A stretch of 64,000 nucleotides of DNA from an uncultured Clostridium sp. (GTDB lineage Bacteria > Bacillota > Clostridia > Clostridiales > Clostridiaceae): NCBI RefSeq assembly GCF_934754925.1, contig NZ_CAKVJA010000001.1, positions 1 to 64,000 on the forward strand, written 5' to 3'. The position numbers and the translations under genes were made by a program. Of this stretch, positions 37,027 to 45,262 are shown in pieces (positions within the stretch are counted from its first letter, which is position 1; the number at the start of each line of letters is the position of its first letter). The notes beneath the pieces are model-generated. The model was not told the origin of the DNA and searched no databases. It saw nothing but the letters and a program-made list of their open reading frames with translations.

Positions 37027-38262
37027 ATGGATTTTATTAATTTAAGGAAGGAAGATAAAGAAATTTCTGACTTAATGGATAAAGAGTTAAAAAGACAAAG
37101 AGAAGGTATAGAGCTTATTGCATCAGAAAACTTTGCATCAAAGGCAGTGATGGAAGCTATGGGATCTCATTTAACTAATAAATACGCTGAAGGTTATCCT
37201 AGCAAGCGTTATTATGGGGGCTGTGAAATAGTTGATGAGATTGAAGAAATAGCAAGAAATAGAGCTAAAGAGCTTTTTGGGGCTGAACATGTTAACGTAC
37301 AACCACATTCAGGGTCTCAGGCAAATATGGCTGTGTACTTTACAATATTAGAGCCAGGGGACACAGTTCTTGGAATGGATTTAAGTCATGGTGGGCATTT
37401 AACTCATGGTTCTCCAGTAAATTTCTCAGGAAAATTATTTAATTTCATTTCTTATGGGGTTGATAGTGAAAGTGAGAAGATTAATTATGATAATGTTAGA
37501 GAACTTGCATTAAAGAATAAGCCAAAATTAATTGTAGCAGGGGCAAGTGCATATTCAAGAGTTATAGATTTTAAAAAATTTAAAGAAATTTGTGATGAAG
37601 TTGGAGCATATTTTATGGTAGATATGGCACATATAGCAGGATTGGTAGCGGCAGGAGAGCATCCATCACCAGTTCCTTATGCTGATTTTGTAACTTCAAC
37701 AACTCATAAAACTTTAAGAGGACCAAGAGGTGGATTAATTCTTTGTAAAGAGAAATATGCTAAAGCATTAGATAAAAATATATTTCCAGGAATGCAAGGC
37801 GGACCGCTTATGCATGTAATTGCAGCGAAAGCAGTGTGTTTTAAGGAAGCATTAGAGCCTAACTTTAAAACTTATATGAAAAATGTAGTTTCAAATTGTA
37901 GAATTTTAGGTGAGGAATTAGTTAAGTATGGATTTAAATTAGTTTCTAATGGAACAGATAATCATCTAATTCTTGTAGATTTAACTAATAAGAATATTAC
38001 AGGAAAAGAGGCAGAAAATCTTCTAGATTCTATTGGCATTACTGTAAATAAAAATACAGTTCCAAATGAAACAAGGAGTCCTTTTATTACATCAGGAATA
38101 AGAATAGGTACTGCAGCAGTTACAACTAGAGGATTTGATATTGAAGCAATGAAAGAAATAGCAAGTATAATAAATGATGCTATAGAAAATAGAAATTCAA
38201 ATTTAGAGGTATTAAGAGAAAGGGTAAAAACACTTTGTGCTAAATATCCACTATATAATTAA
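37027..38262 (+). CDS. glyA: Serine hydroxymethyltransferase
   Basis: PLP enzyme interconverting serine and glycine and charging tetrahydrofolate with a one-carbon unit; cytoplasmic. The 411-residue length is typical. NLIASE-like ELIASENFAS, the YPSKRYYGGCEIVDEIE motif, and the PLP lysine in VTSTTHKTLRGPRGG are visible. It is divergent from the threonine/serine exporter operon, a fitting metabolic neighbour. GGGGTGA precedes the ATG. Confidence 0.98.
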   Translation: MDFINLRKEDKEISDLMDKELKRQREGIELIASENFASKAVMEAMGSHLTNKYAEGYPSKRYYGGCEIVDEIEEIARNRAKELFGAEHVNVQPHSGSQANMAVYFTILEPGDTVLGMDLSHGGHLTHGSPVNFSGKLFNFISYGVDSESEKINYDNVRELALKNKPKLIVAGASAYSRVIDFKKFKEICDEVGAYFMVDMAHIAGLVAAGEHPSPVPYADFVTSTTHKTLRGPRGGLILCKEKYAKALDKNIFPGMQGGPLMHVIAAKAVCFKEALEPNFKTYMKNVVSNCRILGEELVKYGFKLVSNGTDNHLILVDLTNKNITGKEAENLLDSIGITVNKNTVPNETRSPFITSGIRIGTAAVTTRGFDIEAMKEIASIINDAIENRNSNLEVLRERVKTLCAKYPLYN

Positions 38263-38273
38263 GAGTTAAAGAG

Positions 38274-38325
38274 GTAAGAGAAGAGAAGCCAAAGAGTAAT
38301 TACTCACTTTTCTCTCTTACTTTTT
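38274..38325 (+). terminator. Terminator after glyA
   Basis: Imperfect arms GTAAGAGAAGAGAAG and CTTTTCTCTCTTAC around an inner GAGTA / TACTC stem, followed by TTTTT. Confidence 0.75.
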
Positions 38326-38361
38326 AATTTTTATCTATCAAATAGATACAGGAGGATGAAG

Positions 38362-39114
38362 ATGAAATTAATATCATGGAATGTAAATGGAATAAGGGCT
38401 TGTGTACAGAAGGGTTTTCTTGATTTTTTTAAAGAAGTTAATGCAGATATTTTTTGTATACAAGAAAGTAAGCTTCAAGAAGGACAAATAAATCTTGAGC
38501 TTGAAGGATATAATCAGTATTGGAATTATGCAGAAAAGAAGGGGTATAGTGGAACTGCTATATTTACTAAAAAAGAACCCTTATCTGTTAGATATGGATT
38601 AGGAATTGAAGAGCATGATAAAGAAGGAAGAGTAATAACATTAGAATTTGAAGACTTCTTTATGGTTACAGTTTATACTCCTAATTCTCAAAATGAACTT
38701 GCAAGATTGGATTATAGAATGAAATGGGAAGATGATTTTAGAGAGTATTTAAAATCATTAGAGAAAAGTAAACCTGTAATATTATGTGGAGATTTAAATG
38801 TGGCACATAAGGAAATCGATTTAAAGAATCCAAAAACAAATAGAAAAAATGCTGGATTTACTGATGAAGAAAGAGAAAAATTTACTAATTTATTATCAAG
38901 TGGATTTATAGATACTTTTAGATATTTTTATCCAGATTTAAAGGATATATATTCTTGGTGGTCATATAGATTTAATGCAAGAAAAAATAATGCTGGATGG
39001 AGAATAGATTATTTTGTAGTGTCTAAGTCTTTAGAAGATAGATTAGAAAGTGCTAAAATACATACTGATATTTTAGGCTCAGATCATTGTCCTGTTGAAT
39101 TAATTATAAAATAG
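38362..39114 (+). CDS. xth: Exodeoxyribonuclease III (AP endonuclease, ExoA/Xth)
   Basis: Base-excision-repair enzyme cutting DNA 5' of abasic sites. The 250-residue protein has MKLISWNVNGIRA at the start, the metal Glu in DIFCIQESKLQ, TVYTPNS, the CGDLNVAH catalytic motif with Asp and Asn, and GSDHCPV at the end. ATG 38362 was chosen because AGGAGG lies six bases before it; the ATG six bases upstream abuts that site. It is a single gene. Confidence 0.95.
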   Translation: MKLISWNVNGIRACVQKGFLDFFKEVNADIFCIQESKLQEGQINLELEGYNQYWNYAEKKGYSGTAIFTKKEPLSVRYGLGIEEHDKEGRVITLEFEDFFMVTVYTPNSQNELARLDYRMKWEDDFREYLKSLEKSKPVILCGDLNVAHKEIDLKNPKTNRKNAGFTDEEREKFTNLLSSGFIDTFRYFYPDLKDIYSWWSYRFNARKNNAGWRIDYFVVSKSLEDRLESAKIHTDILGSDHCPVELIIK

Positions 39115-39136
39115 AATAAATAGTAATAGTATTAAA

Positions 39137-39218
39137 ACATATTCATTATAACCACGGAAGGTAGCAGAATTATTTTGTTACCTTCCGTGGTTATTTCTTT
39201 TAAAATGAATGAATATGT
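39137..39218. terminator. Large composite hairpin/terminator after xth
   Basis: Inner stem of 16 bases ATAACCACGGAAGGTA / TACCTTCCGTGGTTAT (39148-39194) followed by TTCTTTT is a strong terminator, richer in G+C than its surroundings. An additional outer repeat ACATATTCATT (39137-39147) pairs with AATGAATATGT (39208-39218), making an 82-base structure. Confidence 0.82.
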
Positions 39219-39280
39219 AATTAGATTTTCGTTAATATTATAAATAAAATAAGTTAAATTATGAAAAAAGGAGTAGGATT

Positions 39281-39995
39281 ATGAAAAAAAGACTAATAGA
39301 AATTTTAATTATTAGTACAATGTTATTGGTAGGTTGTGAAATTATACGAAAAATAATGTGACAAATAATACGACGAACAATACGTCAGATAATACCCTAA
39401 CTGAAATTATAGTAGTTGATACAACGGTTTCATCGGCTGCTGATGCATTACAAATGTTGAAAGATGGTAATAATAGATTTCTTACAGATACATCTATGTT
39501 AAGAAATGTAAGTCAAGAGAGGAGAGATTCTTTAAAGGATGGTCAGAATCCATACGTAGTAATTGTATCTTGTTCAGATTCAAGAGTAACTCCTACTACT
39601 GTTTTTAATGCTGGTCTTGGGGAAATATTCGATGTAAGGCTTGCAGGAAACGTTGTAGATGATGATGCTTTAGGATCGATTGAATATGCAGTTCAACATT
39701 TAAATACCCCTTTAGTAATTGTAATGGGACATCAAAGTTGCGGAGCTGTAACAGCAACATATAATGAAGTGGTTAAGGGAGAAAAGGTTACAGGAAATAT
39801 GAAGTCATTTGTTGAAAAAATAACACCAAGTATTAATAAGAAGGCAACAGTAGATGATGCAATTCATAATAATATTAATTCAGTAGTAAAAGAAGTATCT
39901 GAAGATGAGGAAATTAAAGCATTAATAGATCAAGGGAAAGTTAATGTTATAGGAGCCTATTATGATTTGGATGGAAAGTAACTTTCTACGAATAA
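39281..39995 (+). pseudogene. Lipoprotein beta-carbonic anhydrase with two one-base frameshifts
   Basis: From ATG 39281 (preceded by AAAGGAG) the peptide is a lipoprotein signal ending LLVGC, with the lipobox Cys at 39335. The frame then stops at 39359. The carbonic anhydrase reads in another frame from about 39340 (an internal GTG at 39358 could start it). One missing base at about 39338 would restore LVGC-GNYTKNN. The catalytic part is intact: SCSDSR (Cys72, Asp74, Arg76 counting from the GTG) and GHQSCGA (His125, Cys128) form the beta-class zinc site. Near the end GGK-stop becomes GKVTFYE if one G is restored at about 39978. As read, no secreted enzyme is made; a cytoplasmic product from GTG 39358 remains possible. 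It lies 100 bases before ureA. Confidence 0.82.
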
Positions 39996-40095
39996 AATGT
40001 TTAAATAAGAAGAATAAAACATAAAAATGCTGGAAAAATAATAAATATGTAATAAATGTTGAAGTTTATTGCAATGAAAAAAGGAGGAATTTATT

Positions 40096-40398
40096 TTGCA
40101 TTTAACAATTAGAGAAAAAGAAAAATTAATGGTTGCAGTTGCGGCTGATATAGCTCGTAAAAGAAAAAGCAAAGGATTAAAACTAAATTATCCTGAAGCT
40201 ATGGCAATAATAACAGATGAAATGTTAGAAGGAGCTAGAGAAGGGAAAACTGTTGAGCATTTAATGGATTATGGAACAACAATATTATCTAGGGATGATG
40301 TAATGGAAGGAGTTCCAGAAATGATTCATACTGTTCAAGTTGAGTGTACTTTCCCAGATGGAACAAAATTAGTAACAGTACATGACCCAATTAAATAA
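40096..40398 (+). CDS. ureA: Urease subunit gamma
   Basis: Smallest structural subunit of urease, 100 residues. It starts MHLTIREKEKLMVAVAADIARKRK and has the family core LKLNYPEAMAIITDEMLEGAR and MIHTVQVECTFPDGTKL. The start codon is TTG, chosen because AAAGGAGG lies ten bases before it and the HLT start matches the family. First gene of the ureABCEFGD set; ureB starts 13 bases after the stop. Confidence 0.97.
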   Translation: MHLTIREKEKLMVAVAADIARKRKSKGLKLNYPEAMAIITDEMLEGAREGKTVEHLMDYGTTILSRDDVMEGVPEMIHTVQVECTFPDGTKLVTVHDPIK

Positions 40399-40411
40399 GG
40401 AGGAATTAAGT

Positions 40412-40747
40412 ATGGTACCAGGTGAAATAAAAGTACAAGAAGGAAATATTGAGTATAATGCAGGAAAAGAAGCAATTAAAATGCAAGTTATAAATACTGG
40501 AGATAGACCAGTACAAATAGGTTCACATTATCATTTTTATGAGGTGAATGATGCTTTAAGTTTTGATAGAGATGCAGCTTGGGGAAAAAGATTGGATATC
40601 CCTTCAGGAACAGCTGTTAGATTTGAACCTGGAGATAAAAAAGAAGTAAACTTAATTGATATCGGTGGATATAGAAGAGTTTATGGAATTAGAAATATGT
40701 GTGATGGATTTTTAGATGGAATGTCAAAAGGGAGCGGTGAAAAGTAA
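40412..40747 (+). CDS. ureB: Urease subunit beta
   Basis: 111-residue structural subunit. Family motifs: MVPGEI, GDRPVQIGSHYHFYEVN and GKRLDIPSGTAVRFEPGD. ATG 40412 was chosen because AAGGAGG precedes it and MVPGE is the usual beginning; the longer frame starts inside ureA. The stop overlaps the ureC start (TAATG), which implies translational coupling. Confidence 0.97.
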   Translation: MVPGEIKVQEGNIEYNAGKEAIKMQVINTGDRPVQIGSHYHFYEVNDALSFDRDAAWGKRLDIPSGTAVRFEPGDKKEVNLIDIGGYRRVYGIRNMCDGFLDGMSKGSGEK

Positions 40748-42462
40748 TGAGTTTTGAAATTGATAGACATAGATATGCAGAATTGTTTGGACCAACAGAG
40801 GGAGATAGTATTAGATTAGGAGATACTGATCTTTTTATAAAAATTGAGAAAGATTATACTGGATATGGAAATGAGTGTAAGTTTGGTGGAGGAAAGACTC
40901 TTAGAGATGGTATGGGCCAAAATGCCACACAAACTAGTAAAAATCCAGAAGTTGTTGATTTAATTATAACAGGAGCTACTATAGTAGATTATACAGGAAT
41001 ATATAAGGCTGATGTAGGAATTAAAGATGGTAAAATATTTGCTATAGGTAAAGGCGGTAACCCAGATACAATGGATAATGTTGACTTTGTAGTTGGTGTT
41101 GGAACTGAAGCCTTAGCAGGTGAAGGAAGAATTTTAACAGCTGGTGGAATAGATACTCATGTTCACTATATTCATCCAGAGTCTGCAGAAGTTGCATTAG
41201 AAAATGGTATAACTACATTAGTTGGTGGAGGAACAGGTCCTATTGATGGAACAAATGCTGTTACTTCAACTCCAGGCCCATGGAATATCAAAAAAATGTT
41301 ACAATCTGCAGATGGATGGCCAGTAAATGTTGGTTTATTAGGAAAGGGTAGTGGAGCTAATATTGATGTAAATGCGGAACAAATTGAAGCAGGAGCAATT
41401 GGACTTAAGGTTCATGAAGACTGGGGAGCAACAAGATCAGCTATTAATTATGCATTAGAAACAGCTGAAAAATATGATATTCAAGTTGCTTTACATAGTG
41501 ATACTTTAAATGAAGGTGGTTTTGTAGAGCATACAATTCAAGCTATTGCTGGAAGAGTAATTCATACATATCATACAGAGGGGGCAGGTGGTGGTCATGC
41601 ACCTGATTTAATGAAAGTTGCATCTCAAATAAATGTGTTACCAGCATCAACAAACCCAACAAAGCCTTATACAGTTAACACAATAGCAGAACATTTAGAT
41701 ATGCTTATGGTTTGTCACCACTTAGATGCAAAAGTACCAGAAGATATAGCATTTGCTGATTCAAGAATTAGACATCAAACAATAGCAGCAGAAGATGTAT
41801 TCCAAGATATGGGTATTTTTAGTATTATGAGTTCTGATACATTAGCTATGGGAAGAATCGGAGAAGTTGTAACAAGAACTTGGCAAACAGCTTCAAAGAT
41901 GAAGAAACAAAGAGGAACTTTAGAAGGCGATAGTGAGTATAGTGATAATAATAGAGTAAGAAGATATATTGCTAAATATACAATTAATCCAGCTATAGCA
42001 CAAGGTATGGATAAATATATTGGTTCAGTAGAAGTTGGTAAAATAGCAGATTTAGTGCTTTGGGAACCACCATATTTTGGGGTAAAACCACATTTAATAA
42101 TTAAAGGTGGCATGGCAATGAGAGCAATAATTGGAGATGCAAATGCATCTATTCCAACATGTCAACCAGTTGCATATAGAGATTGTTATGGCGCATTTGG
42201 TAAAGCTAAAGAATCAACTTGTATTACATTTGTTTCTAAATATGCTTATGAACATGGAGTTAAAGAAGAGTTGGGATTAGAAAAAACAGTACTACCTGTA
42301 GGTGGAATAAGAAACTTAACTAAGAAAGATATGAAGCTTAATGATGCTACTCCTGAAATTAGAGTAGATCCACAAACTTATGATGTAACTGTTGATGGTG
42401 AATTAATAACTTGTGAACCAGCAGCTGAGTTACCATTAGCTCAAAGATATTTCTTATTCTAA
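40747..42462 (+). CDS. ureC: Urease subunit alpha (catalytic)
   Basis: Nickel-dependent urea amidohydrolase of 571 residues, typical length. Nickel ligands are visible in the THVHYIHPE segment; Lys221 in GLKVHEDWGA is the carbamylated bridge; the mobile flap carries Cys323-His324 in VCHHLD. The segment after the first two His is HYIHPES where many ureases have HFICPQ, and the flap continues ADSRIRHQT instead of RPQT; these are deviations, not losses. Forms a heteromultimer with UreA and UreB. It releases two NH3 and one CO2 per urea. Confidence 0.97.
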   Translation: MSFEIDRHRYAELFGPTEGDSIRLGDTDLFIKIEKDYTGYGNECKFGGGKTLRDGMGQNATQTSKNPEVVDLIITGATIVDYTGIYKADVGIKDGKIFAIGKGGNPDTMDNVDFVVGVGTEALAGEGRILTAGGIDTHVHYIHPESAEVALENGITTLVGGGTGPIDGTNAVTSTPGPWNIKKMLQSADGWPVNVGLLGKGSGANIDVNAEQIEAGAIGLKVHEDWGATRSAINYALETAEKYDIQVALHSDTLNEGGFVEHTIQAIAGRVIHTYHTEGAGGGHAPDLMKVASQINVLPASTNPTKPYTVNTIAEHLDMLMVCHHLDAKVPEDIAFADSRIRHQTIAAEDVFQDMGIFSIMSSDTLAMGRIGEVVTRTWQTASKMKKQRGTLEGDSEYSDNNRVRRYIAKYTINPAIAQGMDKYIGSVEVGKIADLVLWEPPYFGVKPHLIIKGGMAMRAIIGDANASIPTCQPVAYRDCYGAFGKAKESTCITFVSKYAYEHGVKEELGLEKTVLPVGGIRNLTKKDMKLNDATPEIRVDPQTYDVTVDGELITCEPAAELPLAQRYFLF

Positions 42463-42480
42463 TATTAAGGAGAGGTATAT

Positions 42481-42945
42481 ATGATTTTTAATCAAGTATT
42501 AGGAAATATAAATGATATAAAGGATTTAAATAACTTACATATAGAGAAAATATATATATCTAGTGAAGATTCATTAAAAAGGATAATGAGGGTTAACTCA
42601 GATCATAATCATGAATATGGAATAGCATTATCTGAAAATATTGAATTAAAAGATGGAGATATACTTTACCATGATGATAAGAATATTATAATAGTTAAAA
42701 TTAAAGGCGATGATGTTTTAGTTATAAAGCCAAATTCTATGACAGATATGGGAATTATAGCACATGCTCTAGGAAATAGGCACTTACAAGCACAATTTGA
42801 AGATGGAAAAATGATAATTCAGTATGATCCTTTAGTAGAAGGTGAATTAAAGCGAGATAATATAAACTATTCTAGAGAAAACTTAAAACTTAAAAAGGCA
42901 TTTAGGCACGTAGAATTTGGGCACACTCATACACATGCCAATTAA
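42481..42945 (+). CDS. ureE: Urease accessory protein UreE (nickel chaperone)
   Basis: A 154-residue metallochaperone bringing nickel to the UreD-UreF-UreG complex. The central metal-binding region contains DMGIIAHALGNRHLQAQ with a conserved His. The tail is short and carries only a few His (FGHTHTHAN), in contrast to long His-rich tails in Klebsiella-type UreE. AAGGAGAGG precedes the ATG. The 3' end overlaps the ureF start by 11 bases. Confidence 0.93.
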   Translation: MIFNQVLGNINDIKDLNNLHIEKIYISSEDSLKRIMRVNSDHNHEYGIALSENIELKDGDILYHDDKNIIIVKIKGDDVLVIKPNSMTDMGIIAHALGNRHLQAQFEDGKMIIQYDPLVEGELKRDNINYSRENLKLKKAFRHVEFGHTHTHAN

Positions 42946-43636
42946 TAATAATATTTTGGATGTTTTAAAGGTTATTCAAATATGTGATTCTAACTTTCCA
43001 ATTGGGTCATTTAATCATTCTTATGGCATGGAAACATATTTAAGGTTAAAAAAAGTTTATAATACAGAAACTTTTAGAGAATGGTTAAGTGTATATTTAA
43101 ATGAACAATTTATTTTTAGTGATGGTTTAGCTATAAAAATGTTATATGAATATTTGAATAACAATGATTTAGAAAGTATATGGGATTTAGATAATCGTAT
43201 TACTGTTCAGACTGTTGCAATTGAAAGTAGAAATGGTGGAAAACTAGTTGCAAGTAGAATGATAAAATTGTTTATTGATTTATATGATTTAGATTTACTA
43301 AAAGAATATAATAGAAAATTAATTAATAAAGAAGCCTTTGGACATCCAGCACTTGTATTTGGTATGTTAATGTATTCTCTAGGTTTTAGTTTAAAAGAGG
43401 CTATAATTTATCATATGTATAGTACTGTTTCAACTCTTATTAGTAATGCTGTAAGAACAATTCCTTTAGGACAAAAGGATGGGCAAATATTATTAAAAGA
43501 GTTTAGTGAAAAATTTGAAAATATATATAATACTCTTATTAATTTGGATGATGACTATTTTGGAGCTACTAGCCCGGGGTTAGAATTATCTCAAATTAAG
43601 CATGAAGTTATGGAATTTAGATTATTTATGTCGTAG
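42935..43636 (+). CDS. ureF: Urease accessory protein UreF
   Basis: All-helical 233-residue activation factor, which gates GTP use by UreG during nickel insertion. It begins MPINNNILDVLKVIQICDSNFPIGSFNHSYGME, the typical UreF lead-in, and has FGHPALVFGML and ISNAVRTIPLGQ. ATG 42935 was chosen to match the family start; no strong ribosome binding site precedes it, so translation is probably coupled to ureE. A long hairpin separates it from ureG. Confidence 0.93.
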   Translation: MPINNNILDVLKVIQICDSNFPIGSFNHSYGMETYLRLKKVYNTETFREWLSVYLNEQFIFSDGLAIKMLYEYLNNNDLESIWDLDNRITVQTVAIESRNGGKLVASRMIKLFIDLYDLDLLKEYNRKLINKEAFGHPALVFGMLMYSLGFSLKEAIIYHMYSTVSTLISNAVRTIPLGQKDGQILLKEFSEKFENIYNTLINLDDDYFGATSPGLELSQIKHEVMEFRLFMS

Positions 43637-43676
43637 CTATATATAAATTTTTAAATATAGAATAGTTATAATTAGA

Positions 43677-43725
43677 CTTTATTTTGAATTATGAATGAAA
43701 AATTTATTCATAGTTCAAAATAAAG
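43677..43725 (+). repeat. Long stem-loop within the urease operon (ureF-ureG gap)
   Basis: Arms of 20 bases beginning CTTTATTTTGAA and ending TTCAAAATAAAG pair throughout with one T-G wobble and a 9-base loop. No T-run follows. It fills most of the 117-base gap between ureF and ureG. Possible functions are mRNA stabilisation or processing, or a leftover of a small mobile repeat. Confidence 0.75.
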
Positions 43726-43753
43726 TAAATATTTATGGAAAGGGTGTTGTAAT

Positions 43754-44365
43754 ATGAAACCAGTAGTTATAGGAGTTGGAGGACCAGTAGGTAGTGGTAA
43801 AACATTACTTATAGAAAGATTAACTAGAATAATGAACAGTGAATATAAATGTGCTGTTATAACTAATGATATTTATACTAAAGAGGATGCAAAATTCATG
43901 GTTAAAAACTCTGTTTTAACCGAAGATCATGTCATTGGAGTTGAAACAGGAGGATGTCCACATACAGCAATAAGAGAAGATGCATCTATGAATTTTGAAG
44001 CATTAGAAGAGTTAAAAAGAAGATTTGATGATTTAGATATTATTTTTTTAGAAAGCGGTGGAGATAATTTAGCCGCAACTTTTAGTCCAGATTTAGTTGA
44101 TTTTTCAATATATATTATAGATGTTGCTCAAGGAGAAAAGATTCCAAGAAAAGCCGGGCAAGGTATGATAAAAAGTGATTTATTTATTATAAATAAAATT
44201 GATTTAGCACCGTATGTTGGAGCAAATTTAGATGTTATGAGAAAAGATACATTAGCTTTTAGAGATGAAAATAGTTTTATCTTTACTAACCTTAAAACTG
44301 ATGAAGGAATAAAAAGTGTTATTAGTTGGATTAAAAGAAATTGTTTGTTAGAAGGAATAGCATAA
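43754..44365 (+). CDS. ureG: Urease accessory protein UreG (GTPase)
   Basis: SIMIBI-class GTPase, 203 residues, that drives nickel insertion. P-loop GGPVGSGKT lies at about residues 9-17, followed by NDIYTKEDA, VETGGCPHTAIREDAS (with the nickel-binding Cys-Pro-His) and the guanine-specificity motif INKIDLAP. GAAAGGGTG precedes the start. It is followed one base later by ureD. Confidence 0.97.
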   Translation: MKPVVIGVGGPVGSGKTLLIERLTRIMNSEYKCAVITNDIYTKEDAKFMVKNSVLTEDHVIGVETGGCPHTAIREDASMNFEALEELKRRFDDLDIIFLESGGDNLAATFSPDLVDFSIYIIDVAQGEKIPRKAGQGMIKSDLFIINKIDLAPYVGANLDVMRKDTLAFRDENSFIFTNLKTDEGIKSVISWIKRNCLLEGIA

Positions 44366-44366
44366 T

Positions 44367-45215
44367 ATGTTCAAAGAAAAAAAGATTAAAAGTGAATATT
44401 CAGGATTTATAGATTTAGTTATAGATAAAAAAAATGATAAAACAATTACAACTAAAAAATACTATGAAGGCTTAGTAAAGGTATCGCCAACAATAAGAAT
44501 GGATAGAGAAAACATACCTACTTTTTATCTTTTGCAGCTTGGTGGTGGATATATTGAAGGAGAGAAATACAAAAATAGATTTAAATTAAATGATGAGGCA
44601 AGAGCAATAATAACTACTCAAGCATCTACGAAAGTTTATAAGTGCTTAAATAAAATAGCAACTGAACAAGAAACAGAAATAATTTTAGGAAAAAATAGTG
44701 TTTTAGAGTATATAACAGATAGTGTTATTTTATATAAAGATGCTATATATAAGCAAGTTAATAATATATATTTAGATGAAAGTTCAACATTAATTTATAG
44801 CGATGGGATTACAGCAGGATGGTCTCCTGAAGGAGATAAGTTTACATATAATAGTGTTCAATTAAAAAGTAATATTTATATAAATAATAAACTTGTATTG
44901 TTAGATAATTTAATTATAAAGCCTTATGAACATGATGTAACAAGATTGGGGTTTTTTGAAGAATATTCAAATTTTGGAACGTTGCTTGTTATTAATAAAA
45001 ACATTGATAATATAGTTATAAATGACTTGAGGGAAATAATTATAAACTTAAATTTGCCGATAGATTTTGGAATATCAAAATTGGAGTTTAGTGGATTTGT
45101 TCTTAGAGTATTAGGTAATTTAACACAACATATAGAGCTAGCTATAGTATCTTGCCATAATTATATAAGAAAGAGGTTTTTATCATCAAAGGATTTAATT
45201 ATAAGAAAATATTAA
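44367..45215 (+). CDS. ureD: Urease accessory protein UreD (UreH)
   Basis: Scaffold for the urease activation complex, 282 residues, low sequence conservation as usual. Family marks: LQLGGGYIEGEKYKNRF, ARAIITTQASTKVYKC, and DNLIIKP. The end carries CHNYIRKRF. It starts two bases after ureG and is the last of the seven structural and accessory genes. A hairpin lies between it and amt. Confidence 0.93.
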   Translation: MFKEKKIKSEYSGFIDLVIDKKNDKTITTKKYYEGLVKVSPTIRMDRENIPTFYLLQLGGGYIEGEKYKNRFKLNDEARAIITTQASTKVYKCLNKIATEQETEIILGKNSVLEYITDSVILYKDAIYKQVNNIYLDESSTLIYSDGITAGWSPEGDKFTYNSVQLKSNIYINNKLVLLDNLIIKPYEHDVTRLGFFEEYSNFGTLLVINKNIDNIVINDLREIIINLNLPIDFGISKLEFSGFVLRVLGNLTQHIELAIVSCHNYIRKRFLSSKDLIIRKY

Positions 45216-45216
45216 A

Positions 45217-45243
45217 TACATTTATTTAAGTTAAATAAATGTA
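45217..45243 (+). repeat. Hairpin in the ureD-amt gap
   Basis: TACATTTATTT / AAATAAATGTA, 11 perfect pairs with a 5-base loop and no T-run. It sits directly before the amt ribosome binding site and resembles the ureF-ureG hairpin in position and lack of terminator features. Confidence 0.65.
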
Positions 45244-45262
45244 GAGTTAAGGGAGTGATTCT

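Noticed and set aside
41775..42113. Antisense frame of 112 residues inside ureC
   Set aside because: It lies wholly within a strongly conserved gene, lacks a ribosome binding site, and its composition follows from ureC codon usage; the same applies to other antisense frames in secD and rel.
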